Shown: piece by piece, positions 46,101-57,800 of the stretch
Numbering within the stretch: the stretch's first letter is position 1
How the letters are laid out: each line of letters starts with the position of its first letter
DNA from: Entophlyctis helioformis
Lineage: Eukaryota > Chytridiomycota > Chytridiomycetes > Chytridiales > Chytriomycetaceae
NCBI GenBank assembly: GCA_025526915.1
Contig: JAHLKH010000014.1
Coordinates: 157,936 to 221,935, forward strand
Direction of reading: 5' to 3'
DNA length: 64,000 bases
Notes under the pieces: generated by a model
Told to the model about the DNA's origin: nothing
Databases searched by the model: none
The model's input: the letters and a program-made list of their open reading frames with translations, nothing else
Position numbers and translations under genes: made by a program

Positions 46101-48375
46101 CGTGGGCTGTCGCTGCACAAACAGGCACCGCCTGCGACGCGGACGGCTGCGTCGATCTCCGCCAGGCTGCTCGACACGCTCAGCGATATGGCTGCCACGG
46201 CTGTCGGCGACACAGCCGACACGCTCTCCAAAGTCATGACGGGCGGCCCCGTACGCAAGATCTTGCCTACCACGGCGTCTGCGTCTGTCCCCGCGACTGT
46301 CGCGCTACCATCGTCTACGGCCACTGGTCCCCAAACCACAGCAGCCACAGCACCGGTTGCTGTCAGCCCGCTCGCTGCATTGGTCGAGTCTGCACGCAGC
46401 CTGGGCCAGCACGGACAGCCACCACACGACACCAGTCATGCCCTGCCGCCCAACAATGCGAGCGGCGGCGGCGGCAATGGCAGCAGCAGCGGCCGCGATA
46501 CGCCCATGTCGAGCGCGACCACATCGTCGTCCCTCCCGTCGCAACGCGCTTTGCAGCATGCGGGAGGCGCTGGCACGCGTTCTGGCGGCGCGGGCGGTGT
46601 GGGCGGTGTGGCCGACACCACGTTCAACATGTCGTTTGAGATGACCGCCAGCAGCCAGGAGGGCACGTCATGGACGAGCGACAAGAGCTGGGAGAGGTTC
46701 TCGATGCATGATGCGTCGGGCCGCGGTGGGCCAGCGTCTGTAGGTGTGGGTGCCGGTGTCGGTGTCGCTGGCGGTGCGGGGAGTGGCGGCGAGATGACTG
46801 GGCTGTCGAATGAGAGCGGCGAGTTGGCGACAGGGCTGCCGTCGCATGCGCCACACGCGATGATGTCGCAGGCGTCGGACGGGGATCTGATGTTTGAGCC
46901 GATGGAGGGATGGGTGGATGGACAGTCTGCCGGCACGATCCCGCGGTCGACGGGTAGTCATGGTGGTGGTGGTGGTGGTGGTGGTGGTGGTGGTGGTGGT
47001 GGTGGAGCGCACAGGCTGGACGAAAGCGGACGCGGTGGGCTGGGGCTTGCTGGCTCGTTTGTGCAAATCTCCAGCCCGCTGAGTGGCGGTCTGGGGATGA
47101 CTCCTGCGTTGACCGTGCCTGCAGGCGTGGCCGCGGGCGGCGATGCCAGCGATGGCGATGCGGCGAGAGCGGCCGTTGATCCGCACCAGCAGCTCCAAGA
47201 ACGGATCGCGGATGCTGTGGCGGACAATGAGCGTGTCGGGCACCTCGCGCCTATCGACGGTCTCTTTTTGCTTGCGACTGGCGGCCGCTGTGGGAGCCGC
47301 AGACACAGGCAAGTGGCACTCTTTGCATTCCGAGGCTTGTATTTGTGTGTGTACATGCTGACTGACGGATGATTTACTTGTGGCTTTACGGGGGTGGGCG
47401 GTGCAGGAGTCTGGGTACATGACCGAAGACATGGTGCGCGAGCAGGAATCGATCCTCGAGAGCCTGGGGTCGGGTCCACAAGCAGCGCGGCTGCGGGCAC
47501 GCATGCAGTGTGCACAGCTCGTGTCGGACATGGAGGCGTTCAAGGCAGCCAACCCAGGCGCGCAGCTCGAAGACTTTGTGCGGTGGCACTCGCCGCGCGA
47601 CTGGATCGAGACGGCGACGACGACGGCGACGGCGACAGACGGCGGTTCGGACGTCCAGCCCAAGACGGGAGGCGGACGCCTGTCGGAACGCATGATGGAT
47701 GCAGGCAACCTCTGGCGCGAGTGCTGGGACGGCGCCAAGCGGGTGCCGGCGGTGCGCCAGAAGCCGTTGTTTGACCACGAGAAGGAGGCGGCCAAGGTGC
47801 TGCACGCGTTTGACGCGCAGACGCCGCACGCGCTCCTCTCTGAGCTGCTGCCGACCCTGTTTCTTGTTGGCTACGAGACGCTCGTGACGCACCCGCTGAC
47901 GGGCTTGGTCGATGCGGTTGCGCGGGCCGTGGACGCGCTCGCCAAAGCCATTGCAAGCACGCGGTGGCAGGCCGTGCTTGCGGATGGCGACGAGACCGGT
48001 GCGCTGGACGCGGTCGTTGGCTGTGTGACGCGGGCTGAGCGGATGGCGAGCCAGGCGGCGGCGCTGCTGAAGCGGCTGCCCGGGCAGTACGACCTGGTGA
48101 GCCGCGTGCTGACGGACGGGCATGCGGCGGTGGTGGACAAGGAGCGCGACCGGGTGTTTGAGCTGTTTGCCGAAGACGAGGGCGGGTTTCCGTATCCGTA
48201 TGCGCGCGAGTTTGTGCTGCAGACGATCGAAGGGCTGGACGCGGCGAGCGCGGGTGGAGCAGCAGCCAGTGCGGGCGGACGCGGACAAGGGCAGGGGCGG
48301 CATGCGCGGATGTACGGGCTGCTCATGGACGGCGAGTTCCGCCTGGTTGAAACACACACGCGGCCAGCGGTGTGA
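43159..48375 (+). CDS. RAB3GAP1: Rab3 GTPase-activating protein catalytic subunit (RAB3GAP1) homologue
   Basis: RAB3GAP1 with RAB3GAP2 acts on Rab3 (GAP) and Rab18 (GEF) at the ER. Three exons, 43159-43233, 43401-47312 and 47407-48375, give about 1651 residues; the human protein has 981. Family features: NVFEIVDFT at the start, CKLFASAFAMALSSTGCTLPVFIQ, LLHQKMAMLNCCLYRK, and the diagnostic YMTEDMVREQESILESLG...RLRARMQ, SDMEAFKAANPGAQLEDFVRWHSPRDW and REFVLQTIEG. The extra length is low-complexity insertions, including an His-Ala run (about 43512-43590) and a Gly run (about 46963-47006). The segment equivalent to human WQEFVLEMRFRWE reads WQEWVTELTTLWD, so the catalytic Arg is replaced by Thr. 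The donor of intron 2 is CAA-GTGGCA, chosen by phase. Confidence 0.92.
43512..43592 (+). repeat. CATGCACACGCT-type tandem repeat coding His-Ala
   Basis: Six-bp and twelve-bp units (CATGCACACGCT, CATGGACACGCT) are repeated in frame and encode about 25 residues of alternating His and Ala inside RAB3GAP1. Confidence 0.85.
46963..47007 (+). repeat. GGT trinucleotide run coding poly-Gly
   Basis: About 14 consecutive GGT triplets in frame in the RAB3GAP1 disordered region. Confidence 0.85.
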
Positions 48376-48633
48376 GGGCTGAAACAATACATGCGGCACG
48401 GCCGTATTGCCGCGTTGCCGCGTGCACCTTGAAACGAGCGTCGGTCTGTCTGAGGGTCTGTGTGTGTGTCTGTCTGTGTGTGTGTCTGGGCAGCGCCTTC
48501 GCGAGTTGAACGTTTCCTGCGCTTTCCCCCGCAATCCACCGCCAGGCACCACCGCCAGGCAGACCGCACCTGCAGCAGCAGCAGCAGTAGAACCACTTGC
48601 ACCGACAAGCAGCACCCACAAGCAGCAGCAGCC

Positions 48634-51314
48634 ATGACCGTTGCCCCCGCCACGCCGACTGACCGCAAGGCGTCTGCCACCCGCCAGGCGCTGTCGGTGC
48701 AGGCGCTCATGTCGTCGTCGTCGTCGTCGTCGCCGCCGTCGACCCCGCTCGCCACGCCCACGGGCACCGACGCAGCCCCAGCGTTTCTGCCCTTGGACGC
48801 TGCCGCCCACCCGGCAGCCACGCCCATGTCCGACGCCGACCCCGCCGTCCTGGATCACCTGCACGCCGCCGCCGCCGCCGCCGCCGCCCCGCTGCCGCCG
48901 CCGTCCACCACGCCGACGCTCGCCCCCGTCAAGGACATGTTCTCGGGCGACCACCCGCACCCGCCGGCGTCGCAGCGGCTGTCGTCCGCGCCGGCCATCC
49001 AGCACCGGCAGCAGCGTGAAATGGATGCCGACGCCGGGTGCGCTGCGGCCGCGGCGGCTGCGGGCCAGCTCGCCGACCCGCCGGCGTCGGACCCCGACTG
49101 GTACGCCCTGGCCAACGACTACCTGTTTGGCCGCGGCGTCGACGTGGACGAGCGCATGGCCGTCAAGTACTTGAACCTGGCGGCGTTCAAGTTTGGCGGA
49201 CACCCGCAGGCACAGGTTCGTGTGTGTGCTCTTGTTGCGTGTATGTGTCCATGTGTGCACGGCGAGTGTGTCTATGTGTGTGACTGTGTGTGTGCACCCA
49301 CCACCACCACCACCTCGCCTGCCTGCCTGCCGTGCACACCAGCAGTAGCTGCCTGCACACCCAAATTTGCCACCGTCGGCTCTGCCCACCACGCGGTTTC
49401 ATGTTGCGTGTGCCTGCATCGCGCCGACACTCGCCCGCTTGTTTACACTCGCTCGCTGCTTCGCTCACACGCCTTGCCATCCACCGCCCCGCCTTGCTCC
49501 CACAGGCTGTCCTTGGCTTCTGCTACGAGTTTGGCCTCGGCGTGCTGCAGGACTTCAAGGAGAGCGAGCGCTTCTATGTCATGGCCGCAGAGGCCTCCAA
49601 CGCCCTTGGTAAGCATCTCCTCGACTGCCCTCGACTGCCACTGCTGTGTCAACATGTCGCGCTGACCTGATGCCGTGATGCAACTGCAGCCTGTGCCCGC
49701 TTATCCTTCCTGCGCAAGTACGGACGTCCCGGCATCCGCATCGACCGTGTCGAGGCCGAGCTGTGGGTCAAGCGCGTGCAGGATCAAGGCCCCGACGCCA
49801 TCTTCTGGCTGCGCGATGCCGCCGACGTTTACAACCACCCGGCAGCCAACTATGCCCTCGGCGTCTGCTACCACGACGGCATCGGCGTCGTGCGTCAGCC
49901 CGAGCGCGCCGTCTACTACTACCAGCGCTCCGCTGCAGCTGGCCAGCCGCGCGGTCTCGGCATCCTGGGCTACTGCTACGGCGAGGGCTACGGCATCGCC
50001 AAGGACGAGGCCAAGGCGTTCGACTACTACCACCGCGCCGCACACCGCGGCGAGTCGGTCTCCATGTACAATGTCGCGCACTGCTACGAAGAGGGTCTGG
50101 GCGTGCCCAAGGATCTGGTCAAGGCGGTCTTCTGGTACCACAAGTCGGCCGAGTATGGCAACTGCTATGCGCAAAACTCGCTCGGATACATGTACGAAGA
50201 GGGGCTGGGCGTCGAGCGCAACGAGAAGATTGCGGTGGAGTGGTACAAGCTGAGCGCGCAGCAGGGATATCCCTGGGCACAGTGCAACCTTGGGTTCTGT
50301 CTGCAGAACGGCATTGGCGTTGAGAAGAACGAGGCGATGGGCTCGTACTGGTACCACAAGGCGGCTCTCCAGGGCCACTCTCGGTAAGACTTGATCTCGG
50401 CTTGGTGTGCGTGTGTCTGGCTGGCTGTCAAGCTGTCAAGCTGACTCGTGCACCCATGCAAAACGGACAGGGCTCAACACAACCTGGGCCATGCCTACCA
50501 GTACGGTATCGGCGTGCCCAAGGACGAGAAGCTGGCCGTCGAATGGTACCAGCGGTCTGCCTCTGCCGGCAACGCGTTTGCGCTCCACTCGCTCGGCTAC
50601 TGTTACCAGTACGGCATTGGCGTCGATGTCGACGAGGTCGCTGCGGCCAAGCTGTACCTCGAGTCGGCCAAGCTGGGCCACGGCCCCGCGCAACTCTCGC
50701 TCGGCTGCTGCTACCGCAACGGCATTGGAGTCGAGGTCAATGAGACCGAGGCGTTCCACTGGATCCGTCTTGCTGCAGCGGGCGGCAACGAGCTTGCACA
50801 GAACACGCTCGGACACCTGTACGAAGACGGGATCGGCACCGACCGCGATATCCACCAAGCTGTCCACTGGTACACGCTGTCGGCCAAGCAGGGCAACGTG
50901 TGGGCTCTCACAAACCTTGCGATCCTGTACTCGGACGGCAACGGCGTCGAGCAGGACGAAGAGGAGGCGCTGCGGCTGTTCCGGCTCGCGGCGCAGCAGA
51001 ACCACCCGCGTGCGCAGGCGCGGCTGGCCGACCTGCTGCTGGCGGGACGTGGATGCACGGCCGATCCAGCCGAGGCGATCCAGTGGTACCTGAAGGCAGC
51101 CGACCAAGGGAGCGTGGGCGCCATGACGGCCCTCGCGCGCTGCTACGAGGAGGGCCTGGGCTGCGAGATGGACACCGAGTCGGCCATCCATTGGTACGAA
51201 AAGGCGGCCATGTGGGGCGATCAGGCGTCGTCGGAGCGGCTCGTGCACCTGGTCGCCAACGCTGCGCTGCTGACGTCCATCTTCTCGCACGGCCACGCGG
51301 CATCGGCTGCTTGA
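48634..51314 (+). CDS. Sel1-like repeat protein
   Basis: Sel1-like repeats are TPR-related helical pairs that scaffold protein complexes. Fungal examples include chitin synthase activators (Skt5/Chs4) and ERAD factor Hrd3; which applies here is undecided. Four exons, 48634-49215, 49506-49608, 49690-50383 and 50471-51314, give 740 residues. The first 150 are disordered with poly-Ser and poly-Ala runs. Then at least 14 Sel1 repeats follow the pattern ANYALGVCYHDGIGV...A-YYYQRSA, for example LGYCYQYGIGVDVDEVAAAKLYLESA. The repeats run nearly to the C-terminus. No signal peptide, transmembrane helix or CaaX box is visible, which argues against Hrd3 and against a prenylated Skt5. Intron 1 is 290 nt with TGTG-rich sequence. 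Confidence 0.85.
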
Positions 51315-51892
51315 TCGCGCGCTCTCCTCTGTCCTCCTCCCACTCGGCGCCATTCTATTGTCGCCTACCCTCTCTCTTCTTGTTCTTCATTGTGTCTCTT
51401 TCTCAATAATGGGTTTCTTTCTTGAAGCAGTACGTTGATGTTCCGTCTTGGATGTGATTGCATTGGGCTTGCCTGCCGTCCTGTCTGTCTCGCCTGTCTG
51501 TCACTGTCTGCCGCACTGTCTGCATGCACGGTGATATGTATCATTCAATGCATGCACCGTATGTCAGCCTTACCCAGGCCAGCAGCCAATTTTTCATCAC
51601 TGAACTTGACCCGGGAGCCTTCAATTTTCCCAAATTTGGACACAGCCCGCTGCGCTGAAATGGTTTTTGCAAAGCTCAGCTTATCGGCATCAGCCGTCCG
51701 AATGGCCGCTGGCCACTTGTGGCGGCATGCCCGCCAAATTTGGTGTGACACACTCACGCAATCACATGGCCTTGCCTTGCCCTGCCTTGCCCAATTCAGC
51801 CAATCACGGTGGAGCGATCTATGAACGTGGGCGATTGGCGCCAACGTGCCGCCCACGTTGTCTGTGAATGGTCAGGTTCATGGTGCACGTTG

Positions 51893-51911
51893 TGCACCTG
51901 CAGCAGGTGCA
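51893..51911. promoter_or_regulatory. 19-bp inverted repeat with paired E-boxes
   Basis: The sequence TGCACCTGCAGCAGGTGCA is a perfect 9+1+9 inverted repeat. Each arm contains CACCTG/CAGGTG (E-box core). It ends about 8 bp before the TATA-like element. Confidence 0.5.
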
Positions 51912-51918
51912 GGCATTC

Positions 51919-51929
51919 TTTTTAAAAAG
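51919..51929 (+). promoter_or_regulatory. TATA-like element TTTTTAAAAAG
   Basis: An AT-only core in a GC-rich setting, about 40-50 bp upstream of the nuclease ATG at 51969. It is a candidate TATA box. Confidence 0.4.
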
Positions 51930-51968
51930 CCCATCGATGGCTGCCTCGCACTTTCCGCCACTCACGCC

Positions 51969-54613
51969 ATGTTCGCCCCCATTGCTGCTCTTGCGCTGGC
52001 CGCTGCGTCGGCTCCTGCCGTCTCTGCCTGGGGTGGTGTCGGTACGTTCTGCTCGCATCGCTGCCTTTCTTGCTGCCTGCAGCTCTCTGACGTCTGCCCA
52101 TGTGATTGACGCTCTCCTCTCCTGTCTCCTCTGTGCACTCGTGCTCCTGATCCAACGTCCACAGGCCACTGGACCGTCGGCTACGTCGCCATGAACTTCC
52201 TCGACGACAACGCCAAGGCTGTCGTCGCCGACCTCCTCAAGCCCACCGAGACGCTTGCCTACGTGTCGGTGAGTTGCGCTGTTTCTCACGACCGCGATGA
52301 ACTGCCGAGACCTGTGTGCTGACGGATCCGCTTGCCCATCCTCAATCCACCATCGATTGCTGCAGGTCTGGGCCGACATCGTTCGCAACACTGCTGCCTT
52401 CTCGTTCACCTCTGGCTACCGTATGTGCCTTGCCATGGCTGCACTCCATTGCTGCGTTCTCTGGCTCGTTGACTGACAGCCTTCTTGCCATCTTCGCCCA
52501 TCGCCTGCTCCTTATCGCAGACTTTGTCAACCCTGTCGACTCTCCTCCTGCAAAGTGTGACTACGACGACGACCGTGACTGCAAGACCAGTAAGTGGCCT
52601 GTTGTGCCCATGGACCCGTAGACACGCGTCTTTTGTGTGCCTGCTGTCTGACCACAATCCGCCTTGTGCTCCTCTTCTGCCCATCACCACTTTAGGTGCT
52701 TGTATCGTCGGCGCCATCGGCAACTACACGGCGCGCGCCACGTGCAACAACGGTCTGCCCAAGCAGGACCGCTACGAGGCGCTCAAGTTCCTTGTGCACT
52801 TTATCGGCGACATTGCGCAGCCGCTGCACGCCTGCGGTCGCGAGCGCGGTGGCAACGACCGCGTCATCACCTTTGACGGCAACTCCAACGTGAAGCTCCA
52901 CGCCATCTGGGACACGAACATCCCCGAAAAGTACCTCAAGGCGCAGGGCCTGTTTGTGTCGGGCAACGACGGCGCGTCGGCCAAGAACTACGCCGACCAC
53001 CTCATGGCCAAGATCAACGGCGAGTACAAGGACAAGCTCGCCGGCTGGCTGTCGAACAAGGGCGTGTACGCCGTCAACCAGAACCGCAACTCGCTCGCCG
53101 CCATCGACTGGGCGACTGACTCGAACGACTTTAACTGCAACACCGTCTGGCCCGCAGTCGACAAGGACACCACCCAGGACTTTGGCGGCAAGTACTACAC
53201 CGATGCTGCTCCCGTTGTCAACATCCAGATCGCAAAGGCCGGCTACCGTCTCGGCAACTGGATCAACCGCGTGTTTGCCCGTTGCGCTTCTGCTCCTTCG
53301 TCAACCACGACTGTCGCTCCCGTTGTTGCTCCCACCACGACCACTGTCGCGCCTGTTGTGATCGACGCTACTACCACTGTCGACCCGTTGTTGGACCACG
53401 ACCACTGTCGCGCCTGTTGTGATCGACGCCACTACCACCGTCGCCCGTGTTGGAGCCACGACCACTGTCGCGCCTGTTGTGATCGACGCCACTACCACTG
53501 TCGCTCCCGTTGTTGCTCCCACCACGACCGTCGCGCCTGTTGTGATCGACGCCACTACCACTGTCGCTCCCGTCGTTGGAGCCACGACCACTGTCGCGCC
53601 TGTTGTGATCGACGCCACTACCACTGTCGCCCCGTGTTGGAGCCACGACCACTGTCGCGCCTGTTGTGATCGACGCCACTACCACTGTCGCTCCCGTCGT
53701 TGGAGCCACGACCACTGTCGCGCCTGTTGTGATCGACGCACTACCACTGTCGCCCGTTGTTGACCACGACCACGTCGCGCCTGTTGTGATCGACGCCACT
53801 ACCACCGTCGCTCCCGTCGTTGGAGCCACGACCACTGTCGCGCCTGTTGTGATCGACGCCACTACCACTGTCGAGCCCGTTGTTGTCCCACCACGACCGT
53901 CGCGCCTGTTGTGATCGACGTCCACTACCACCGTCGCTCCCGTTGTGATTGACGCCACTACCACCGTCGCTCCCGTCGTCGGATCGACCACTACCACCGT
54001 TGCTCCCGTTGTGATTGACGCCACTACCACCGTCGCTCCCGTCGTCGGATCGACCACTACCACCTTTGCTCCCGTTGCTGGATCGACTACCACCGTCGCG
54101 CCTGTTGCCGGATCCTCCACCACTACCGTCGCGCCTGTTGCCGGATCCTCAACCACTACCGTTGCTCCCGTCGTCGGATCGACCACTACCACCGTTGCTC
54201 CCGTTGCTGGATCCACTACCACTGTCGCACCTGTTGCTGGATCCACCACGACCGTCGCGCCTGTTGCTGGATCCACCACGACCGTCGCGCCTGTTGCTGG
54301 ATCCTCCACCACTGCTGTCGTGACCGTTGTTGCGCGTTCCACGTCGGCTGTCGTCTCCATTGTTGTCGCTGCCACGACGACCGTCCCTGCCGCCGTCTAC
54401 AACCCGTACGGCAACCCTACCGAGACGCCTGCTGCCACGCCTGCCGACAAGCCTGTCTATGGCCCGTACGGTACCCCTGCGGCCACCCCTGCTGCCAAGC
54501 CTGCCGACAAGCCAGCCTACGGCGAGGACGAGTCCATTCTCTCGGGTGCCTTCCAGTCGGCGTCGGTTTCGGCCGCTGCTGTCCTTGTTGCCATTGCGGC
54601 CGCCATGCTCTGA
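51969..54613 (+). CDS. secreted S1/P1-type nuclease with Thr-rich tail and GPI-like C-terminus
   Basis: S1/P1 nucleases are secreted trinuclear zinc enzymes that degrade single-stranded nucleic acids. Exons: 51969-52041, 52165-52268, 52366-52420, 52521-52589 and 52696-54613. A signal peptide (FAPIAALALAAASAPAVSA) is followed by the mature N-terminal Trp of WGGVGHWTVGYVA. Zinc ligands expected in the family are visible: that Trp, His in GGVGH, Asp in VWADI, His in HFVNP, HFIGDIAQPLH, and LHAIWD. After about residue 310 a Thr/Val/Pro-rich repeat (VVIDATTTVAP, later AGSTTTVAP) runs for about 330 residues. The end is ESILSGAFQSASVSAAAVLVAIAAAML, small residues then a hydrophobic tail with nothing after it, as in GPI-anchor signals. 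Between about 53380 and 53940 the frame shifts several times inside the repeat, so the genomic sequence is not continuously open there. Confidence 0.85.
53314..54330 (+). repeat. tandem repeat array in the nuclease tail
   Basis: About twenty units of roughly 48 bp built on GTTGTGATCGACGCCACTACCACTGTCGC (first half), changing to shorter GTTGCTGGATCGACTACCAC-type units (second half). Unit boundaries carry 1-3 bp indels that move the reading frame in the first half; the second half (from 53945) stays open to the stop. Confidence 0.85.
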
Positions 54614-54844
54614 TTTTAAGATATTCTATCTCTTCGAATACATAGACGTGCTTTTATGCAAGACGGTGTTGGACAGTGTTGTGGTTGCAGTGAGAGCGAC
54701 GCGCCAGTGTGATGGCTTCTTGTCGTTCTCGAACATGGCAGACACTTGCAACAAGACTCGATGATGAGATGACAGATGCAAGTTTAATGAATAGAAAACG
54801 AAAAAATAGAACCGACGAACCGACGAACCAACCCGTTCAAGCCA

Positions 54845-57800
54845 CTAGTCCGACTCCGTGTCCGGCTCCTTGGTACCGCCCTCCTGCAGCCACTTCAAGT
54901 GTCTCGCACGCCGTCTCAGCTCGCGCATCTTGAGGTCGTTGCGGGTCATCTTCTTGCGTCCAGCGCTCTTGCTCAGGCTCTTGGCAATCTTTTCGGCAGA
55001 GTCCTCGAAATGGTCGTCCACGACGGCCGACTTGCCGCGGTGCGTGACAATGCCCGCCTCGACCGACCAGATCTCGGGACACAGCGCCTCGACAAACTCC
55101 TTGTTGTGCGAGATCATGACGACCGCACCGCCCCAGTCGCGGATGGCCACCGCAAGACCGCCGAGCGAGTCGCGGTCGAGGTAGTTGGTCGGCTCGTCGA
55201 GAACGAGCATGTGCGGGTTGTTCCACATGGCGGCCGCGAGCACCACCTTGACCTTTTGGCCGCCCGACAGGCCCGAGATCGGGTTGTTGTCGGCAATATC
55301 GCCGTCCAGGCCAACCTCTTCAATGTGCGAGCGGATCACAGACGGCACAAGCTCGCGGTAGCCCTGGCCCTCGCGCGACGCCTCCTGGTCGTCAAACGCC
55401 TGCACAAGCTTGTTGAAGCCCAGTTCAAGGAGCTTCTCGCGCGGAAGCCACGCATTGTGCTTGTGCGCGAACCCGACCCACTTGATCTCGTACTGGAACG
55501 ACTTTTTGAGCTTCTGGCGACCGAGGAGGTACTCGATGCGGCGCTTCTCGCCATTGTACGGAATGAGCACTTCCATCTGGCGCGCGTCCTCGTCCGTAAG
55601 CTTGCGCGTCGCCTTTTCGAGAATCTCGCGGTCCTGGCCGCCCTGGTAGCGCCACTGGATGTACTGGTTGGGCGTCAGCTCGAGGTGCTGCTCGAGATGG
55701 TGGAACGCGTGCTGCGCGACATAGCCGACACGCAGGTTGGGGTGCTTCCACACGGTGCCTTGCTGCGGCACGGCCTCGCCCGTGAGGACCTTGATGAGCG
55801 TCGACTTGCCGGCACCGTTGGGGCCAATGATACCCACGCGGGACGACAGCGATAGCTGCACTGATGCGTTCATGAGCGATGGCTTTGGTGCGCCGGGGTA
55901 CGTGAACGTGCCGTCGGTCATCTTCATGATGGCCTTGGTATTACTGCGGATGCCCAGCAGGATCGAGGGAGGCGGGAAGCTGAACTTGACCGTGGACGCA
56001 CTGAGTGTGTAGTACGACTTGCCGGCCGGGTACTTTTCCACAAACTTGGAGAGGTTGCCCTTGTAGTACACGAGCTTCTTGTTCTCGTAGTGGATGATCT
56101 GCGTGCACACATTGTCGAGGAACGTCGAGTCGTGCGACACGATGATGCAGGTGATCTGCGTCTGGCTGACAAGGTAGTTTTCGAGCCACGCGACGTTCTG
56201 GACGTCCAAGTGGTTGGTGGGTTCGTCGAGCAGGAGAATGTCGGCCTTCATGAGCATGGCACGGGCCAGCTCGAGCTTCATCTTCCAACCACCCGACAGG
56301 GTGCCGACAGGCTGCTCCTGGCGCTCGTCGTTGAAGCCGACCGAGTGGAGCACCTTGGCGATCTCTGTGCGCTTGACGTTGGCAAGACGCTTGTCGGACG
56401 CGATAAAGTCGAGGACGGAGAGGTCGGCCTCCTCGCCCTGGAGCGAGTGCTCGACAAAGACACTGCGGAGATCGTCCTGCGACGGGAAGCCCTCGAGCTT
56501 GCCCAGCGAGATGGCGCGCATGAGCGTGGACTTGCCGGCACCGTTGTGACCGCAGAGGCCGTAGCGCTGGCCACGCTTGAGACGCAGACGCGTGTTGTTG
56601 AGGAGCATCATGCCTCCGTATGCAAGTGAGAACTCGCAGTTGCAGAGCTCCTCGCCCTCATCGTCGTCTTGTTCTTCCTCTGCACGCTGGGACGCAATGT
56701 ACGCGTCGTTGTAGTGCTTGAACAGACGGGTGAGGAGCTTGTTGAGGTCCGAAGGGAAGATGAACGACGTCAGGTACGGCGACAGGAGCGAGACCCAGTT
56801 GGCCTCATCGTAGGATTCTGTGCGGACGAGCTCCGAGGCAATAAAGGCAACGTGCTCGATGGAGGCGTCGCAGAGCGAGGGAAGGAACAGGCCGAGGTCC
56901 GACGTGAAGGCACGGATCTGGAGACCGACGGCAGCGGGGGTGACGGCAGCCGAGGCGGCAGCCGCCGAGTCGCGTCTCTTTTCGCCGCCAGCGGCCTTGA
57001 CGAGCGTGTTGCGGGCAGCGGTTGCAAGCGCGCGGATCTCGGGGAAGGCGGCCGTCTCGATGATGCGCTCGAGGCCGGGCAGCAGCTGGGGCATGAACTG
57101 GCCAGCCTCGCGCGGCACACGGACGAGCTTGAACAGGTTGTTGGCGATCACGACGGTGGAGCGCAGGACGGCGGCGGATCTGTCGGCGAGGGCACGGAAC
57201 AGGAGCGGGACCATGATGGCGAGGGCCGGGCCGGTGACCTCTGCGACAAAGGTGGTGGCCGACAGCTTCTGCACGGCGGCGGCGACGTGGTCTGGATGGG
57301 CCATGCAGTCGACGAGCAGCTGGATGTGGGGCTCGATGTCGGGGTTTCCCACGACACCGCACAGCTTGACCATGCCGGCGATTGCGGCTCTGCTGACCTG
57401 TGGATGTGCACGTGGCGGCAACGTGGCCAGATTGCAGGACAATGGGGGCGGGGCGGGGCGGGGTTAGATGCGGACGGATAAGCAAGGCAAGCGATGGTGA
57501 TGAATGCGAGCACATGCGAGTACATCCACGGCGCGCACAAGCCAGCGCCAGCCAAGACGGCGCCAGCCAAGACAAGACATGACAGCGATCGTGGCAGATG
57601 CCCGTTCGGCCGTTCGGCCATACGCCATGGCGTGGATGTGCACACATGAATGGCAGAAGGCAACAGACGCAACAGACGACGCAGCAGCAGACGCACCTCG
57701 GCCTTGGTTTCGTGCATGCACTCGGTGACGGCGGGGATGATGGCGGGCAGGGCGGCGCCGGTCTGCACGGGCGCACGGTCGCAAAAGGCCACCAGCTGCT

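Larger units (their letters stand above)
51315..51968 (+). promoter_or_regulatory. upstream region of the S1/P1 nuclease gene
   Basis: This gene-free 654-bp stretch contains two CCAAT-type boxes (GCCAAT near 51586 and GCCAATCACGG near 51799), a 19-bp palindrome at 51893-51911 and a TATA-like TTTTTAAAAAG about 50 bp before the start codon. The spacing of palindrome, TATA-like element and ATG suggests a regulated core promoter; this is inferred. Confidence 0.5.

Noticed and set aside
53371..54375. Minus-strand 334-codon open frame of Ala-Thr-Gly-Val repeats
   Set aside because: It is the reverse translation of the nuclease tandem repeat. The plus strand continues a recognisable nuclease and ends in a GPI-like signal.
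57398..57696. Intronic C/D-box snoRNA in the eEF3 intron
   Set aside because: No convincing C (RTGATGA) and D (CTGA) box pair with terminal stem was found.
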